DNA of 47,700 nt, taken from positions 1 to 47,700 of the IMG/VR virus record IMGVR_UViG_3300032240_002806, one strand, 5' to 3'. The notes beneath the pieces were generated by a model that was not told the origin of the DNA, ran no database searches, and was given only the letters and a program-made list of their open reading frames with translations. The DNA comes from a virus. This document shows positions 36,406-44,702 of the stretch, in pieces; positions within the stretch are counted from its first letter, which is position 1, and each line of letters opens with the position of its first letter. Made by a program: the position numbers and the translations under genes.

Positions 36406-39354
36406 ATGTCATATACTTGTCCTCCTCAGAAACGATTATCTGAAAGTAGTATTTTTGATAATATAGTCGGATTACAAGTAATCCAAGGGGGAGGACTTAC
36501 GCAAGGTAATTTCCAGCTGACAACATCTACAACTGAAAAAAGTAATAGATTTTTTGATACTGGAAAATTCTCACAACCTTATACTTTAGACAATTTAAGT
36601 ATATTATCAACTGTACAAGCTAAAGTAATTAATGAAGTTAATTTTAGAATATTTCCTAATTTTGATGAAACTAATGTTTTAAATTTTGTCGCTTACGGAC
36701 CTTTAAGTAAAAGATTTTCAGCCGCGGTTTTAAATATCATTAACCACTTCCCAGCGGCTATAGAATCTTCACAAATAAGACTTGATTATACTACAGGTAA
36801 TACTGCATTTAATATTAGTTATGATTCTTCTGAGGATTTTACTTTTTTACAATTAGACGCCTCAACAGTCAAAAATCCTTTTTCAGTTGATTTTTCAAAA
36901 AGAGCGTCAATAAATTTATCATCATTAGAGTTTGAAGTATCTAAATACAGAAATTTTACGTCATATTATACAAGTTATATATTAGATACGCCAAATGGTA
37001 ATTTTAGTGTGGTGGATATGACAGGAACTACTTCGGTAACTGCCGGAACCCTATCAATATTAGTTAAAGGAAATCCATTTAGCGGGGCCACAAGTACAAG
37101 ACAATTACTGGTAATTAGACCAAATGATTTTACAGTTAATGAAGTTTTTAATTTAGAACTTGATGAGGTAGAAGAATTATTACTTAATAGGACTTCATAT
37201 CCAATTTATACATCCGAATTTCAAGTTAAAACAGAATCATCCGACGGAAATGATTTCATTAAATACCAAGCCGTGACTTGGCCACTTGATGGTTCGTGGA
37301 ATATTGATATTAAAACACCGGCATTTACAAAGTATCTCCAAAGTTTGGATGAGATAGGAAAGAGTTATGATTTAAATCAAACTGATTTACTATCTAGATT
37401 TTATACTACAGAATCATTAAAGGAATTTGATACGATTGACGGTAAAGTTAATAAGACATTAAAAATATATGGAAGAAGTTTTGATGAAAGTAAAAAATAT
37501 GCCGATTCAATCTCTCACATGGTTTCAGTTAATTATAATGTTGGTGACGATGTTCCATCAAAATTATTAACAAATGTTGCGGAAACTTTAGGGTGGAAGA
37601 CAAATATATCCCCTGTACAAAGCGATGGATTCTTATCTACACTGTACCAACAAAATTCTAGTAATTTTCTTGGACTCTCAAGTGGAGTTTCCACTGATGA
37701 ATTAAATTATCAGTATTATAGAAACCTAATATTAAATTCGGCTTATCTGTTCAAGTCAAAAGGAACAAGAAGAGCTGTAGAATTTTTAATGAATAATATA
37801 GGTGCTCCTGAGGCTCTTTTTGAATTTAATGAACATGTTTATTTAGCTGGAGGAAAATATCCTATTTCTAATTTTAATGCATTATATACGACAATTACGG
37901 GAGGAACTTTTACAAGTTCTTTACCAGCGTTAGACCCAAATAATACCTATAGATTTAATGGTGCCCCCTACACGGCTTTTACATCTTCAACATCAATAGT
38001 TGATGTTACTTTAACAAGGGAAGATTATCCTATAGATTCAGAGGGGTATCCCAAAGTACCGCAAGACAATGATAGTTTTTATTTCCAAAAAGGTTCTGGA
38101 TGGTTTGAGTCCACCCCACAACACAGAAGTCCCGAGATAATAGACTCAACTGGAAGTGTTTTTACAGGTAATAGTCCATCAGTTCAGACCTCACTTGAAC
38201 CTTTTAGTTATGGTGAAAAATATTTAAATAGATTTAGATATTTTCCTTATTTAGGTGATGGATTTGAATTACAAAAAACAATTGATAATAAAAAATCTTG
38301 GATTGATGGGCAATTTTTAAGAAAAAATTCCGCAGGTAACTTTGACGCTTACTACCAAGTTGCTGATGATAGATTATTATTAAATGTAAAAAATGTTGAT
38401 TTATTTTTAAATCCGGCTCAAGCATTGGTATATGATGTATGGTATATGTCTAATACACAAAACTACCCAATTCCATATAGTGGTATTACAAAATTACCTG
38501 AAACAGAAAATCCATTCATATTTGAAAATTATGACTCAACCGTTATTAATCCAAAACCACAGATAAAAGATTTTTTTGAATTTAAGGAAACGTTTTGGAG
38601 AAATATGATTAACGTTAGACACAGACAAGAAGCCTCTGACGGTAAAACTGGAGGATACCCAACTCTTCAGAACATTTACTACAAATATCTTACAATGTAC
38701 AATGATGTTGGTATTGAGAATAATAATTTTTCATATTCGGCAATGACCAAATACATTAATGGTATTGGTGATTTTTGGATTAGACTTGTTGAGCAATTTA
38801 TACCGGCAAGTACTATTTGGAATACAGGAACTAGAATAGAAAATTCAATATTCCATAGACAAAAGTTTGTATATAGAATGCAAAGAGGATGTTTACCCGT
38901 AGATTTTAATATACTTGGACCACAGGTATTTGGAGGATTTGCCCCAAATGACTGTAACACCACTGATGTTACAGTTAATTTAACTTACGATTCAAACGAG
39001 ATACAATTCCAAATAGGTGCAATTTTAAATCAAGTTGATTGTGGAAATACTTTACCATTTGTAATATCACTACAGTATGGATTTGAGCTAATTATTGTAA
39101 AAAATTCTCAAACTTATACATTGCAATATAGTAATCCTTCAGTTTACCAAGGGTCTAATTATATTATTAATAGTACTGATTGGAATGATTTTATATTACA
39201 AGGTATCGGATTTCTAATGGATGAGTTTACAAATATTAGTGTTACTGCTAATTATGAAAATAATATACTTACATTACAGTCACAAGATTGTATTCAGATA
39301 CAATCTATAGATTTTAATTTACAATTTATAAACGTTCAATTTGGTTGTCTTTAA
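36406..39354 (+). CDS. Large tail protein with a gpI-like helical segment (982 aa)
   Basis: The 982-residue protein has a beta-rich N-terminal half, then helices around residues 325-480. There the stretch NLILNSAYLFKSKGTRRAV and EFLMNNIGAPEALFEFNE is reminiscent of the 'kGT..a...l...lG' segment of P2 gpI-type tail proteins, which link baseplate to fibres. A block at 730-820 (FWRNMINVRHRQEASDGKTGGYPTL, FWIRLVEQFIPASTIWNTGTRIEN) appears to be a second conserved module. The C-terminal ~130 residues, after a short Cys-containing linker (FAPNDCNTTD), form another beta domain with paired Cys. The gpI resemblance is weak. The gene sits just before the SprB-repeat and fibre genes, as a connector would. 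Confidence 0.65.
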   Translation: MSYTCPPQKRLSESSIFDNIVGLQVIQGGGLTQGNFQLTTSTTEKSNRFFDTGKFSQPYTLDNLSILSTVQAKVINEVNFRIFPNFDETNVLNFVAYGPLSKRFSAAVLNIINHFPAAIESSQIRLDYTTGNTAFNISYDSSEDFTFLQLDASTVKNPFSVDFSKRASINLSSLEFEVSKYRNFTSYYTSYILDTPNGNFSVVDMTGTTSVTAGTLSILVKGNPFSGATSTRQLLVIRPNDFTVNEVFNLELDEVEELLLNRTSYPIYTSEFQVKTESSDGNDFIKYQAVTWPLDGSWNIDIKTPAFTKYLQSLDEIGKSYDLNQTDLLSRFYTTESLKEFDTIDGKVNKTLKIYGRSFDESKKYADSISHMVSVNYNVGDDVPSKLLTNVAETLGWKTNISPVQSDGFLSTLYQQNSSNFLGLSSGVSTDELNYQYYRNLILNSAYLFKSKGTRRAVEFLMNNIGAPEALFEFNEHVYLAGGKYPISNFNALYTTITGGTFTSSLPALDPNNTYRFNGAPYTAFTSSTSIVDVTLTREDYPIDSEGYPKVPQDNDSFYFQKGSGWFESTPQHRSPEIIDSTGSVFTGNSPSVQTSLEPFSYGEKYLNRFRYFPYLGDGFELQKTIDNKKSWIDGQFLRKNSAGNFDAYYQVADDRLLLNVKNVDLFLNPAQALVYDVWYMSNTQNYPIPYSGITKLPETENPFIFENYDSTVINPKPQIKDFFEFKETFWRNMINVRHRQEASDGKTGGYPTLQNIYYKYLTMYNDVGIENNNFSYSAMTKYINGIGDFWIRLVEQFIPASTIWNTGTRIENSIFHRQKFVYRMQRGCLPVDFNILGPQVFGGFAPNDCNTTDVTVNLTYDSNEIQFQIGAILNQVDCGNTLPFVISLQYGFELIIVKNSQTYTLQYSNPSVYQGSNYIINSTDWNDFILQGIGFLMDEFTNISVTANYENNILTLQSQDCIQIQSIDFNLQFINVQFGCL

Positions 39355-39357
39355 TAA

Positions 39358-41547
39358 ATGGGTTTAATTAATTATAGTTATATATTAACTGGAGATTGTG
39401 GTAACACTTCGTCAGGTGCAATTTCTTTAAGTTTTACTGCGACTTCACCACCTGTCTATATAACGTGGACTAATCCTATTTCAGGATTAACATTTTCATC
39501 TCAAACCTTAACTGAAAGTCCTTATTTTGTTAATGGATTAAGTGGAGGGAGTTATAGTTTCACATTAACCGATACTGATAACCCTTCTGGACAACAAGGT
39601 GTTAATTTTTTTGTAACAACATCAAGTACTATAAATGTTAATACTGTAACTGATTGTAATTGTGGACAACCAAATGGGATAATTTTATTTAGTAGCCCCC
39701 AAGTCTATGGTAGTAGTAAATTTACGTTATATGACATCAATAATAATTTTGTAAAAAGTGCCACAACTACAAATTCTACTTTTGCATTTTCTAGTTTATT
39801 TCCAAATTTATATTATGCGACTTTGGAAGATTCTGGAGGTTGCATCGGGACAAGTGAGGTTGTTATAGTTAAAGATAGTCTAACCTTTGATTTTGGTTTA
39901 TATACTGTAGATAGCCCATTTTGTCAAGCCGGAAGAGGTCAGATACACGTAACAGGAATGACAGGAGTACCACCATATACCTATCAATGGACAAGAAATA
40001 TTCCTTCAACATACAATGTAACAACAAGCTCAACAACTTTAAGTGTTACAGGATTAACTTCTGGAAGTTATGGTGTAACTATAACTGATGCCTCAGGGTG
40101 TCAAAAAACAGTTAATACTGTTGTTAATCCATCACCACAATTAGGATTAATAAATTATGTTGCCCAAAGCCCTTCATGTTTTAATGGTAACGGAGCACTA
40201 ACTTTTAGTTTTTCAGGAGGAGCGGCTCCATATTATTATCTTTTAAGTAATGGTGACTATCAAATAATATTATCTAACCAAGTTACTTTTACTGGATTAA
40301 GTTCAGGTAACTATACTTTAAATGTTACTGATTCGGCACTTTGTACTACAACTACTAATGCAACATTACTTTCGCCAAACACATTTACTGTATTAAGTAC
40401 TTATAAAAATGATGCAAATTGTATTAGATTAGGTACAATTACTGTAAATTTAGAAGGTGGTACTTCTCCTTATTTTTATAGTTTATCTGGAAGTAATGGA
40501 ACTTTAATTAATCAAAATTCACTTATAAAATCCACCAGTTTTCCTTCTTTAAGTCCCGGAGATTATTATTTATCAATAAGAGACAGTAAAAGTGCTTGTA
40601 CGTACACTGAAAACATTACAATTGAAAATTTATATAATTTTGATATTACAACATCAGCAACTTCTACAAACTGCGGAGGAAGTGATGGAACCGTAACCGT
40701 AACCACCTCAAATCCATCAAGAGATGACTTACAATTCACATATTCATTATCTAATGGGATGACATCCACTCAAACAACTACAGCTAGTTATACTTTCTCA
40801 TCATTATCATCAGGATTTTACACACTTTCAGTTACAGACCAATTCGGATGTATTAGAACGGAAAATATTTATATACAACCTTCCGAATTAGTTTCAGTAC
40901 TTCTTTACCCAACAAGTTGCAATGAAGGTAGTTCTGGAACAATCACTGCGTTAATAAAAGACGCTGACGGGCCTTTTGATTTAACTTGGAGTGAAAATGT
41001 TAATGGACAAACAGGAATTTTTGTTACAGGATTAACCGCTGGAACCTACACACTTACAATATCTAACAATCAAGGATGTGTACAATCAACAAACACAACT
41101 GTTTCTTGTAATCCTTTAAGTGCGTCAAACTATACTGTAAAATTTAAAAACGGAAATATTAATAATATTCAGTCTAGCAAATTTACATTAAAAAATATGA
41201 TGTATTCAGGATATACATCATTAGTCTCAAATGCAACAAATTGCTCTTTAAGTAGTGCCACTTTTTCATTTAAAGTGAATATTGCAGGAATTGATTATCA
41301 GTTTCCTTTTTATTTTACTCAGTCATTTAATAATATTCCCGATTTAGGATATTTTGCAAGTACAATTGAAAGTGCTGTTTTAACCATACCAAATATAGTA
41401 AGTTGTATTGTTGACGCTAATACAAATGCCATAAGTATAGTTTCATCAGAGTCTGGAGGATATAGGGATGAAACTATAAGTTTTACAATTATTATAGATT
41501 TTAAAATTAATTGTACTTCAGTTAATGGAGTGATATGCACACCTTAA
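39358..41547 (+). CDS. SprB-repeat (Ig-like) tail adhesin (729 aa)
   Basis: About seven consecutive Ig-like units of roughly 80 residues fill residues 1-583, each built as 'C....G.i.v...GG..PY.Y......L..G.Y.vtvtD..GC'. The clearest, from residue 188, reads CQAGRGQIHVTG, PPYTYQW, LTSGSYGVTITDASGCQ. This matches the SprB repeat of the flavobacterial gliding adhesin SprB and related surface proteins; the first two units are more diverged. A different C-terminal domain covers residues 584-729. There is no signal peptide or secretion-type C-terminal signal, consistent with a virion part rather than a secreted adhesin. It would extend from the tail as a string of beta-sandwich domains for host contact. 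It starts 3 bases after the previous stop. Confidence 0.75.
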   Translation: MGLINYSYILTGDCGNTSSGAISLSFTATSPPVYITWTNPISGLTFSSQTLTESPYFVNGLSGGSYSFTLTDTDNPSGQQGVNFFVTTSSTINVNTVTDCNCGQPNGIILFSSPQVYGSSKFTLYDINNNFVKSATTTNSTFAFSSLFPNLYYATLEDSGGCIGTSEVVIVKDSLTFDFGLYTVDSPFCQAGRGQIHVTGMTGVPPYTYQWTRNIPSTYNVTTSSTTLSVTGLTSGSYGVTITDASGCQKTVNTVVNPSPQLGLINYVAQSPSCFNGNGALTFSFSGGAAPYYYLLSNGDYQIILSNQVTFTGLSSGNYTLNVTDSALCTTTTNATLLSPNTFTVLSTYKNDANCIRLGTITVNLEGGTSPYFYSLSGSNGTLINQNSLIKSTSFPSLSPGDYYLSIRDSKSACTYTENITIENLYNFDITTSATSTNCGGSDGTVTVTTSNPSRDDLQFTYSLSNGMTSTQTTTASYTFSSLSSGFYTLSVTDQFGCIRTENIYIQPSELVSVLLYPTSCNEGSSGTITALIKDADGPFDLTWSENVNGQTGIFVTGLTAGTYTLTISNNQGCVQSTNTTVSCNPLSASNYTVKFKNGNINNIQSSKFTLKNMMYSGYTSLVSNATNCSLSSATFSFKVNIAGIDYQFPFYFTQSFNNIPDLGYFASTIESAVLTIPNIVSCIVDANTNAISIVSSESGGYRDETISFTIIIDFKINCTSVNGVICTP

Positions 41548-41599
41548 TAAGTGCACCGGAGTATTAAGATATGTAAGTTCAAAGTATTTAATAGTATAG

Positions 41600-42565
41600 A
41601 TGAGTCAAGTTACTATAAATACCATTAGTGGTCAGTCACCTTATGTAATTTATATATGTGATGGATTTGGGTTAAACTGTAAACAAGTTTATTCTGGTTC
41701 AACAACAGTTCCCCCACCCCTAACTTTTGATTTACCATCAGAATTAACGCATAGTCCAACAGTAATTGTAAGGATTATTGACGCTTTAGGATGTCAAGAA
41801 GACCAATCTTTTAGTTGTATAACCCCAACACCAACAAATACCCAAACCCTAACACCAAGTATTACCCCAACTATTACGCCTTCAAATACTGTAACCCCAA
41901 GCATAACACCAAGTTATGTTGCCCCCACCCCAACACCAACACCAAGTATTACGTCAACAATTACTCCAACACCTTCAATTACTCCTTCTACTACTCCACA
42001 GCCACAACAAGTTGCATTAATTATTGTTGAACCTTTTTCTGCCTCAACTGGTATTGGTCAATATATGAATAGTGTCGGCAGTAAGTTTAAAGGGTTTACA
42101 AACGGAACCTCACCTTCAACTAGCTCAACGACATTTAATATTGAGATGAATAATTACTTGAATTTTAGCGGTTGGTCTAACAATGAAATGTATTGGATTG
42201 GAATTGGTATCTCAACATCCTCATCAGGTTTTGATGGTGCTGGAAATCCAAGATTACTAAATAATTTTTATACTACAGGGATAATGCAAAACTCATTGGG
42301 TGACAAAGCTTGGTATACAATTATGATACCAACAGCTCAAACTCAAGGGTATATACAGAAACAAATAGGGATAAGCCAAGGGGACTCCCATTCTTTTACA
42401 AATGTATATCCTGATTCATTTATTTATTCAAATACTTTTACATATTCTGGGTACAATTTTAACAGAACAACTTACAGAGTTTACACAACATTCCCATCAA
42501 CCGAGTTTCTTTTAGATAATACACAATATCCCATAACCTTTAAAGGCATATGGGTAGGATTATAA
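41600..42565 (+). CDS. Tail protein with a Thr/Pro linker (321 aa)
   Basis: Residues 1-73 form an Ig/SprB-like unit that again ends in a D-x-x-GC motif (RIIDALGCQEDQSF). Residues about 75-135 are a low-complexity linker of TPTPT, TPSIT and TPSNT units. Residues 136-321 are a separate globular domain rich in Ser, Gly, Tyr and Phe, with VALIIVEPFSASTG, MYWIGIGIST and YPITFKGIWVGL. The shape is a receptor-binding tip on a flexible stalk. Thr/Pro linkers are common in surface proteins and could be glycosylation targets in Bacteroidota. A 52-base gap with AAGTATTTAATAG precedes the gene. No family is known to me for the C-terminal domain. Confidence 0.65.
   Translation: MSQVTINTISGQSPYVIYICDGFGLNCKQVYSGSTTVPPPLTFDLPSELTHSPTVIVRIIDALGCQEDQSFSCITPTPTNTQTLTPSITPTITPSNTVTPSITPSYVAPTPTPTPSITSTITPTPSITPSTTPQPQQVALIIVEPFSASTGIGQYMNSVGSKFKGFTNGTSPSTSSTTFNIEMNNYLNFSGWSNNEMYWIGIGISTSSSGFDGAGNPRLLNNFYTTGIMQNSLGDKAWYTIMIPTAQTQGYIQKQIGISQGDSHSFTNVYPDSFIYSNTFTYSGYNFNRTTYRVYTTFPSTEFLLDNTQYPITFKGIWVGL
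41822..42004 (+). repeat. Thr/Pro-coding low-complexity repeat
   Basis: The DNA is a degenerate array of ACNCCA/CCAAGTATTAC units coding for TP, TPS and TPSIT blocks within the 321-aa tail gene. Near-identical short units make it prone to length change by slippage or recombination. Confidence 0.7.
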
Positions 42566-42568
42566 ACT

Positions 42569-43498
42569 ATGTCACAATTACCATATAAAAATCCAATAAG
42601 TCCAGTACAAACTGTAGGAACTCCTTCAGTATCTAATACTGCATTATATGGAACCCATTTTAGTATTTATGGTGTTGGTGGTTTTATGGAGGTTTATAAT
42701 GTGTCGGACCTTTATTACACTGTACCATCAGGAACTTATGGAACAATAGAGTATAGTGGTAATACGATACCTATTAATTTTTCTAAAGGGAGTGGTACTA
42801 CCTTTTCTGTTGATACATTAATTCTTAATTCTGATAACATTTCATCAGGTAGAAGAAGACTTGGAATGCTTGCCTATGTTTACGAGACTGACCAAATATA
42901 TCAGTTTAATATTGATAATTATGATAGTTTGTGGGCATCGGCAACGGCTTCAACTGGAACTGTTATAACAAATCAATTTGGGACAATTGTAAGAGCTGAC
43001 TCGTCTGAAAATACTAGTTTTATTTCATATTGGACTTCAAATGCTGTTGAAGGAATAAGTGGTGCCACAAGCTCAACTGCGGTTTGGAAAAAACTTGCAA
43101 CAGGTGGAGGAGGTGGAGGAAGCGGAATAACAGGAGGAACCTTCAACATCAACACAGGTGACCTTAACCTTAATTCAACAGGCGGAACAATAACTATACC
43201 TGGATTTTTATATGGTTCGGGTACAACCAATACAATTCCAAAATATCAAACATCAGATGGGTTTACAGATAGCCAAATATTTGATAATGGAACTTCAGTT
43301 GGTATTGGAACCACATCTCCTGACTCAAGTGCAATACTTGATTTAAGTGCGACAACCAAAGGGTTTTTACCCCCAAGAATGACCGAGACAGAGAGACTTG
43401 CAATCGTATCTCCAACAATTGGACTTATGGTTTACCAAACAGATGAACCCGATGGAGTATATGTTTATAAAGCTTCAGGTTGGATTCAGATGATATGA
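42569..43498 (+). CDS. Tail fibre protein (309 aa)
   Basis: The 309-residue protein opens with a beta-rich segment (MSQLPYKNPISPVQTVGTPS), has a Gly-rich hinge (TGGGGGGSGITGG, about residue 178) and then fibre-like Thr/Gly repeats (TGDLNLNSTGGTITIPGF). The C-terminus (about 245-309) carries GIGTTSPDSSAILDLSATTKG, FLPPRMTETERLAI, PTIGLMVYQTDEPDGVYVYK and a final SGWIQMI. This ending is common in Bacteroidota surface and phage fibre proteins and recurs in the next gene. It probably forms the trimer tip or cap of a fibre. It begins 3 bases after the previous stop. It likely contacts the host surface; the receptor is unknown. Confidence 0.75.
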   Translation: MSQLPYKNPISPVQTVGTPSVSNTALYGTHFSIYGVGGFMEVYNVSDLYYTVPSGTYGTIEYSGNTIPINFSKGSGTTFSVDTLILNSDNISSGRRRLGMLAYVYETDQIYQFNIDNYDSLWASATASTGTVITNQFGTIVRADSSENTSFISYWTSNAVEGISGATSSTAVWKKLATGGGGGGSGITGGTFNINTGDLNLNSTGGTITIPGFLYGSGTTNTIPKYQTSDGFTDSQIFDNGTSVGIGTTSPDSSAILDLSATTKGFLPPRMTETERLAIVSPTIGLMVYQTDEPDGVYVYKASGWIQMI

Positions 43499-43507
43499 TA
43501 CTTCTTA

Positions 43508-43515
43508 CTATTTAT
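43508..43515 (+). promoter_or_regulatory. CTATTTAT motif before the 384-aa fibre gene
   Basis: The octamer lies in the 46-base gap after the first fibre gene, 29 bases before the ATG at 43545. This gap is one of the larger ones in the tail block, so an additional promoter here is plausible. Confidence 0.3.
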
Positions 43516-43544
43516 ATGTAAGATAATTTTCTTAAAATTTTATA

Positions 43545-44699
43545 ATGTCAGACATTTCAAGCCAGTTAATTAAAGATAGTTACAATTATGTTTTACAATC
43601 TGACTTATCAACTGGAGTAGTATATAGAATTGGAGGAACAATTCCTGTTAACCCTATTTTCCAATCGGGACTTACGGTTAATAGCGGTTTCACGTATTCA
43701 AATGGAACTGAAGGTGTTGGATATGCTCTTTTAACTGATGGAACAGGTTATGCTTATTGGGCTCCTGTATCTGCGGCAACTCCTTCTTCAGGTGTTACAA
43801 GTGTAACGGCAACAAATGGATTATCAGGTAATGTTACAACAGGTGCGGTTACAATAGTTAATACGGCACCTGACCAAACCGTAACTATAAGTGGTGGAAC
43901 AGGTATAACAACAGGAGGAACATACCCAAACTTTACAATAGTAAACTCGGCTCCAGATAGAACTGTTACAATTTCAGGAGGTACAGGTATAACGACAGGT
44001 GGAACATATCCAAACTTCACATTAGTTAACTCGGCTCCTGATAGAACGGTAACTATTACAGGTGGAACAAGTATTCAAATTACAGGAACTTATCCCGACT
44101 TTGGTGTAAATTATACAGGGGCGACTACAATACAAGGTATCACGGGGATAACTGGAACTAGCGGAGTATCGGCAAGCACAACTGATTATGTTACAACAAT
44201 AATTAACACCGCGCCTGACCAAATTGTGACAATTAGTGGGGGTACGGGAATTACAACTGGAGGGACATATCCAAACTTTACATTAGTTAACTCATTACCT
44301 GATAGAACAGTTACAATTACAGGTGGAACCAATATTCAAATCACAGGAACATATCCTGATTTTGGTGTAAACTTTACGGGAACAACAACAGGAGGAACCG
44401 TTAGTGGTGATTATCTTCCATTAAGTGGGGGAACTGTAACAGGAGGAACAATATTCCAAAGCGGATTAACAGCAAATACATTTTATTCTTCAGGTCAAGT
44501 TGGTGTTGGAACATCAAATCCAAACGCTGCTGCTATTATAGAAATAGCATCAACAACTCAAGGTGTTTTATTTCCAAGAATGACAAAGGTACAAAGAGAT
44601 GCAATTACTTCTACACCTATTGGACTTATGCTTTTTGTAACTGACGATAATGAAGGTTTGTATATTTATAAAACAAGTGGATGGGTTCAAATAATTTAA
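43545..44699 (+). CDS. Repeat-rich tail fibre protein (384 aa)
   Basis: The 384-residue protein has a short N-terminal part, a shaft of five 28-residue repeats (residues 106-189 and 221-276; units begin N-[TS]-[AL]-PD-[QR] and hold VTISGGTGITTGGTYPNF or VTITGGT.IQITGTYPDF), a GTTTGG hinge, and a C-terminal tip paralogous to that of the previous gene: GVGTSNPNAAAIIEIASTTQG, PRMTKVQRDAI, PIGLMLFVTDDNEGLYIYK, SGWVQII. The repeated Thr/Gly strands suggest a beta-helical trimeric shaft. A stretch of 31 residues separates repeat groups three and four. The next fibre gene begins 3 bases after its stop. Confidence 0.8.
   Translation: MSDISSQLIKDSYNYVLQSDLSTGVVYRIGGTIPVNPIFQSGLTVNSGFTYSNGTEGVGYALLTDGTGYAYWAPVSAATPSSGVTSVTATNGLSGNVTTGAVTIVNTAPDQTVTISGGTGITTGGTYPNFTIVNSAPDRTVTISGGTGITTGGTYPNFTLVNSAPDRTVTITGGTSIQITGTYPDFGVNYTGATTIQGITGITGTSGVSASTTDYVTTIINTAPDQIVTISGGTGITTGGTYPNFTLVNSLPDRTVTITGGTNIQITGTYPDFGVNFTGTTTGGTVSGDYLPLSGGTVTGGTIFQSGLTANTFYSSGQVGVGTSNPNAAAIIEIASTTQGVLFPRMTKVQRDAITSTPIGLMLFVTDDNEGLYIYKTSGWVQII
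43860..44372 (+). repeat. Five 84-base coding repeats in the fibre shaft
   Basis: Units lie at 43860-43943, 43944-44027, 44028-44111, 44205-44288 and 44289-44372. Two types occur: ISGGTGITTGG and ITGGT.IQITG. The order A-A-B-spacer-A-B suggests duplication of an A-B pair. Such repeats can expand or contract by recombination and change fibre length. Confidence 0.85.
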
Positions 44700-44702
44700 G
44701 AA

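Noticed and set aside
43860-44372. Possible CRISPR array or tandem satellite
   Set aside because: The 84-base repeats are in frame within a fibre gene, have no unique spacers and code for regular Thr/Gly strands.
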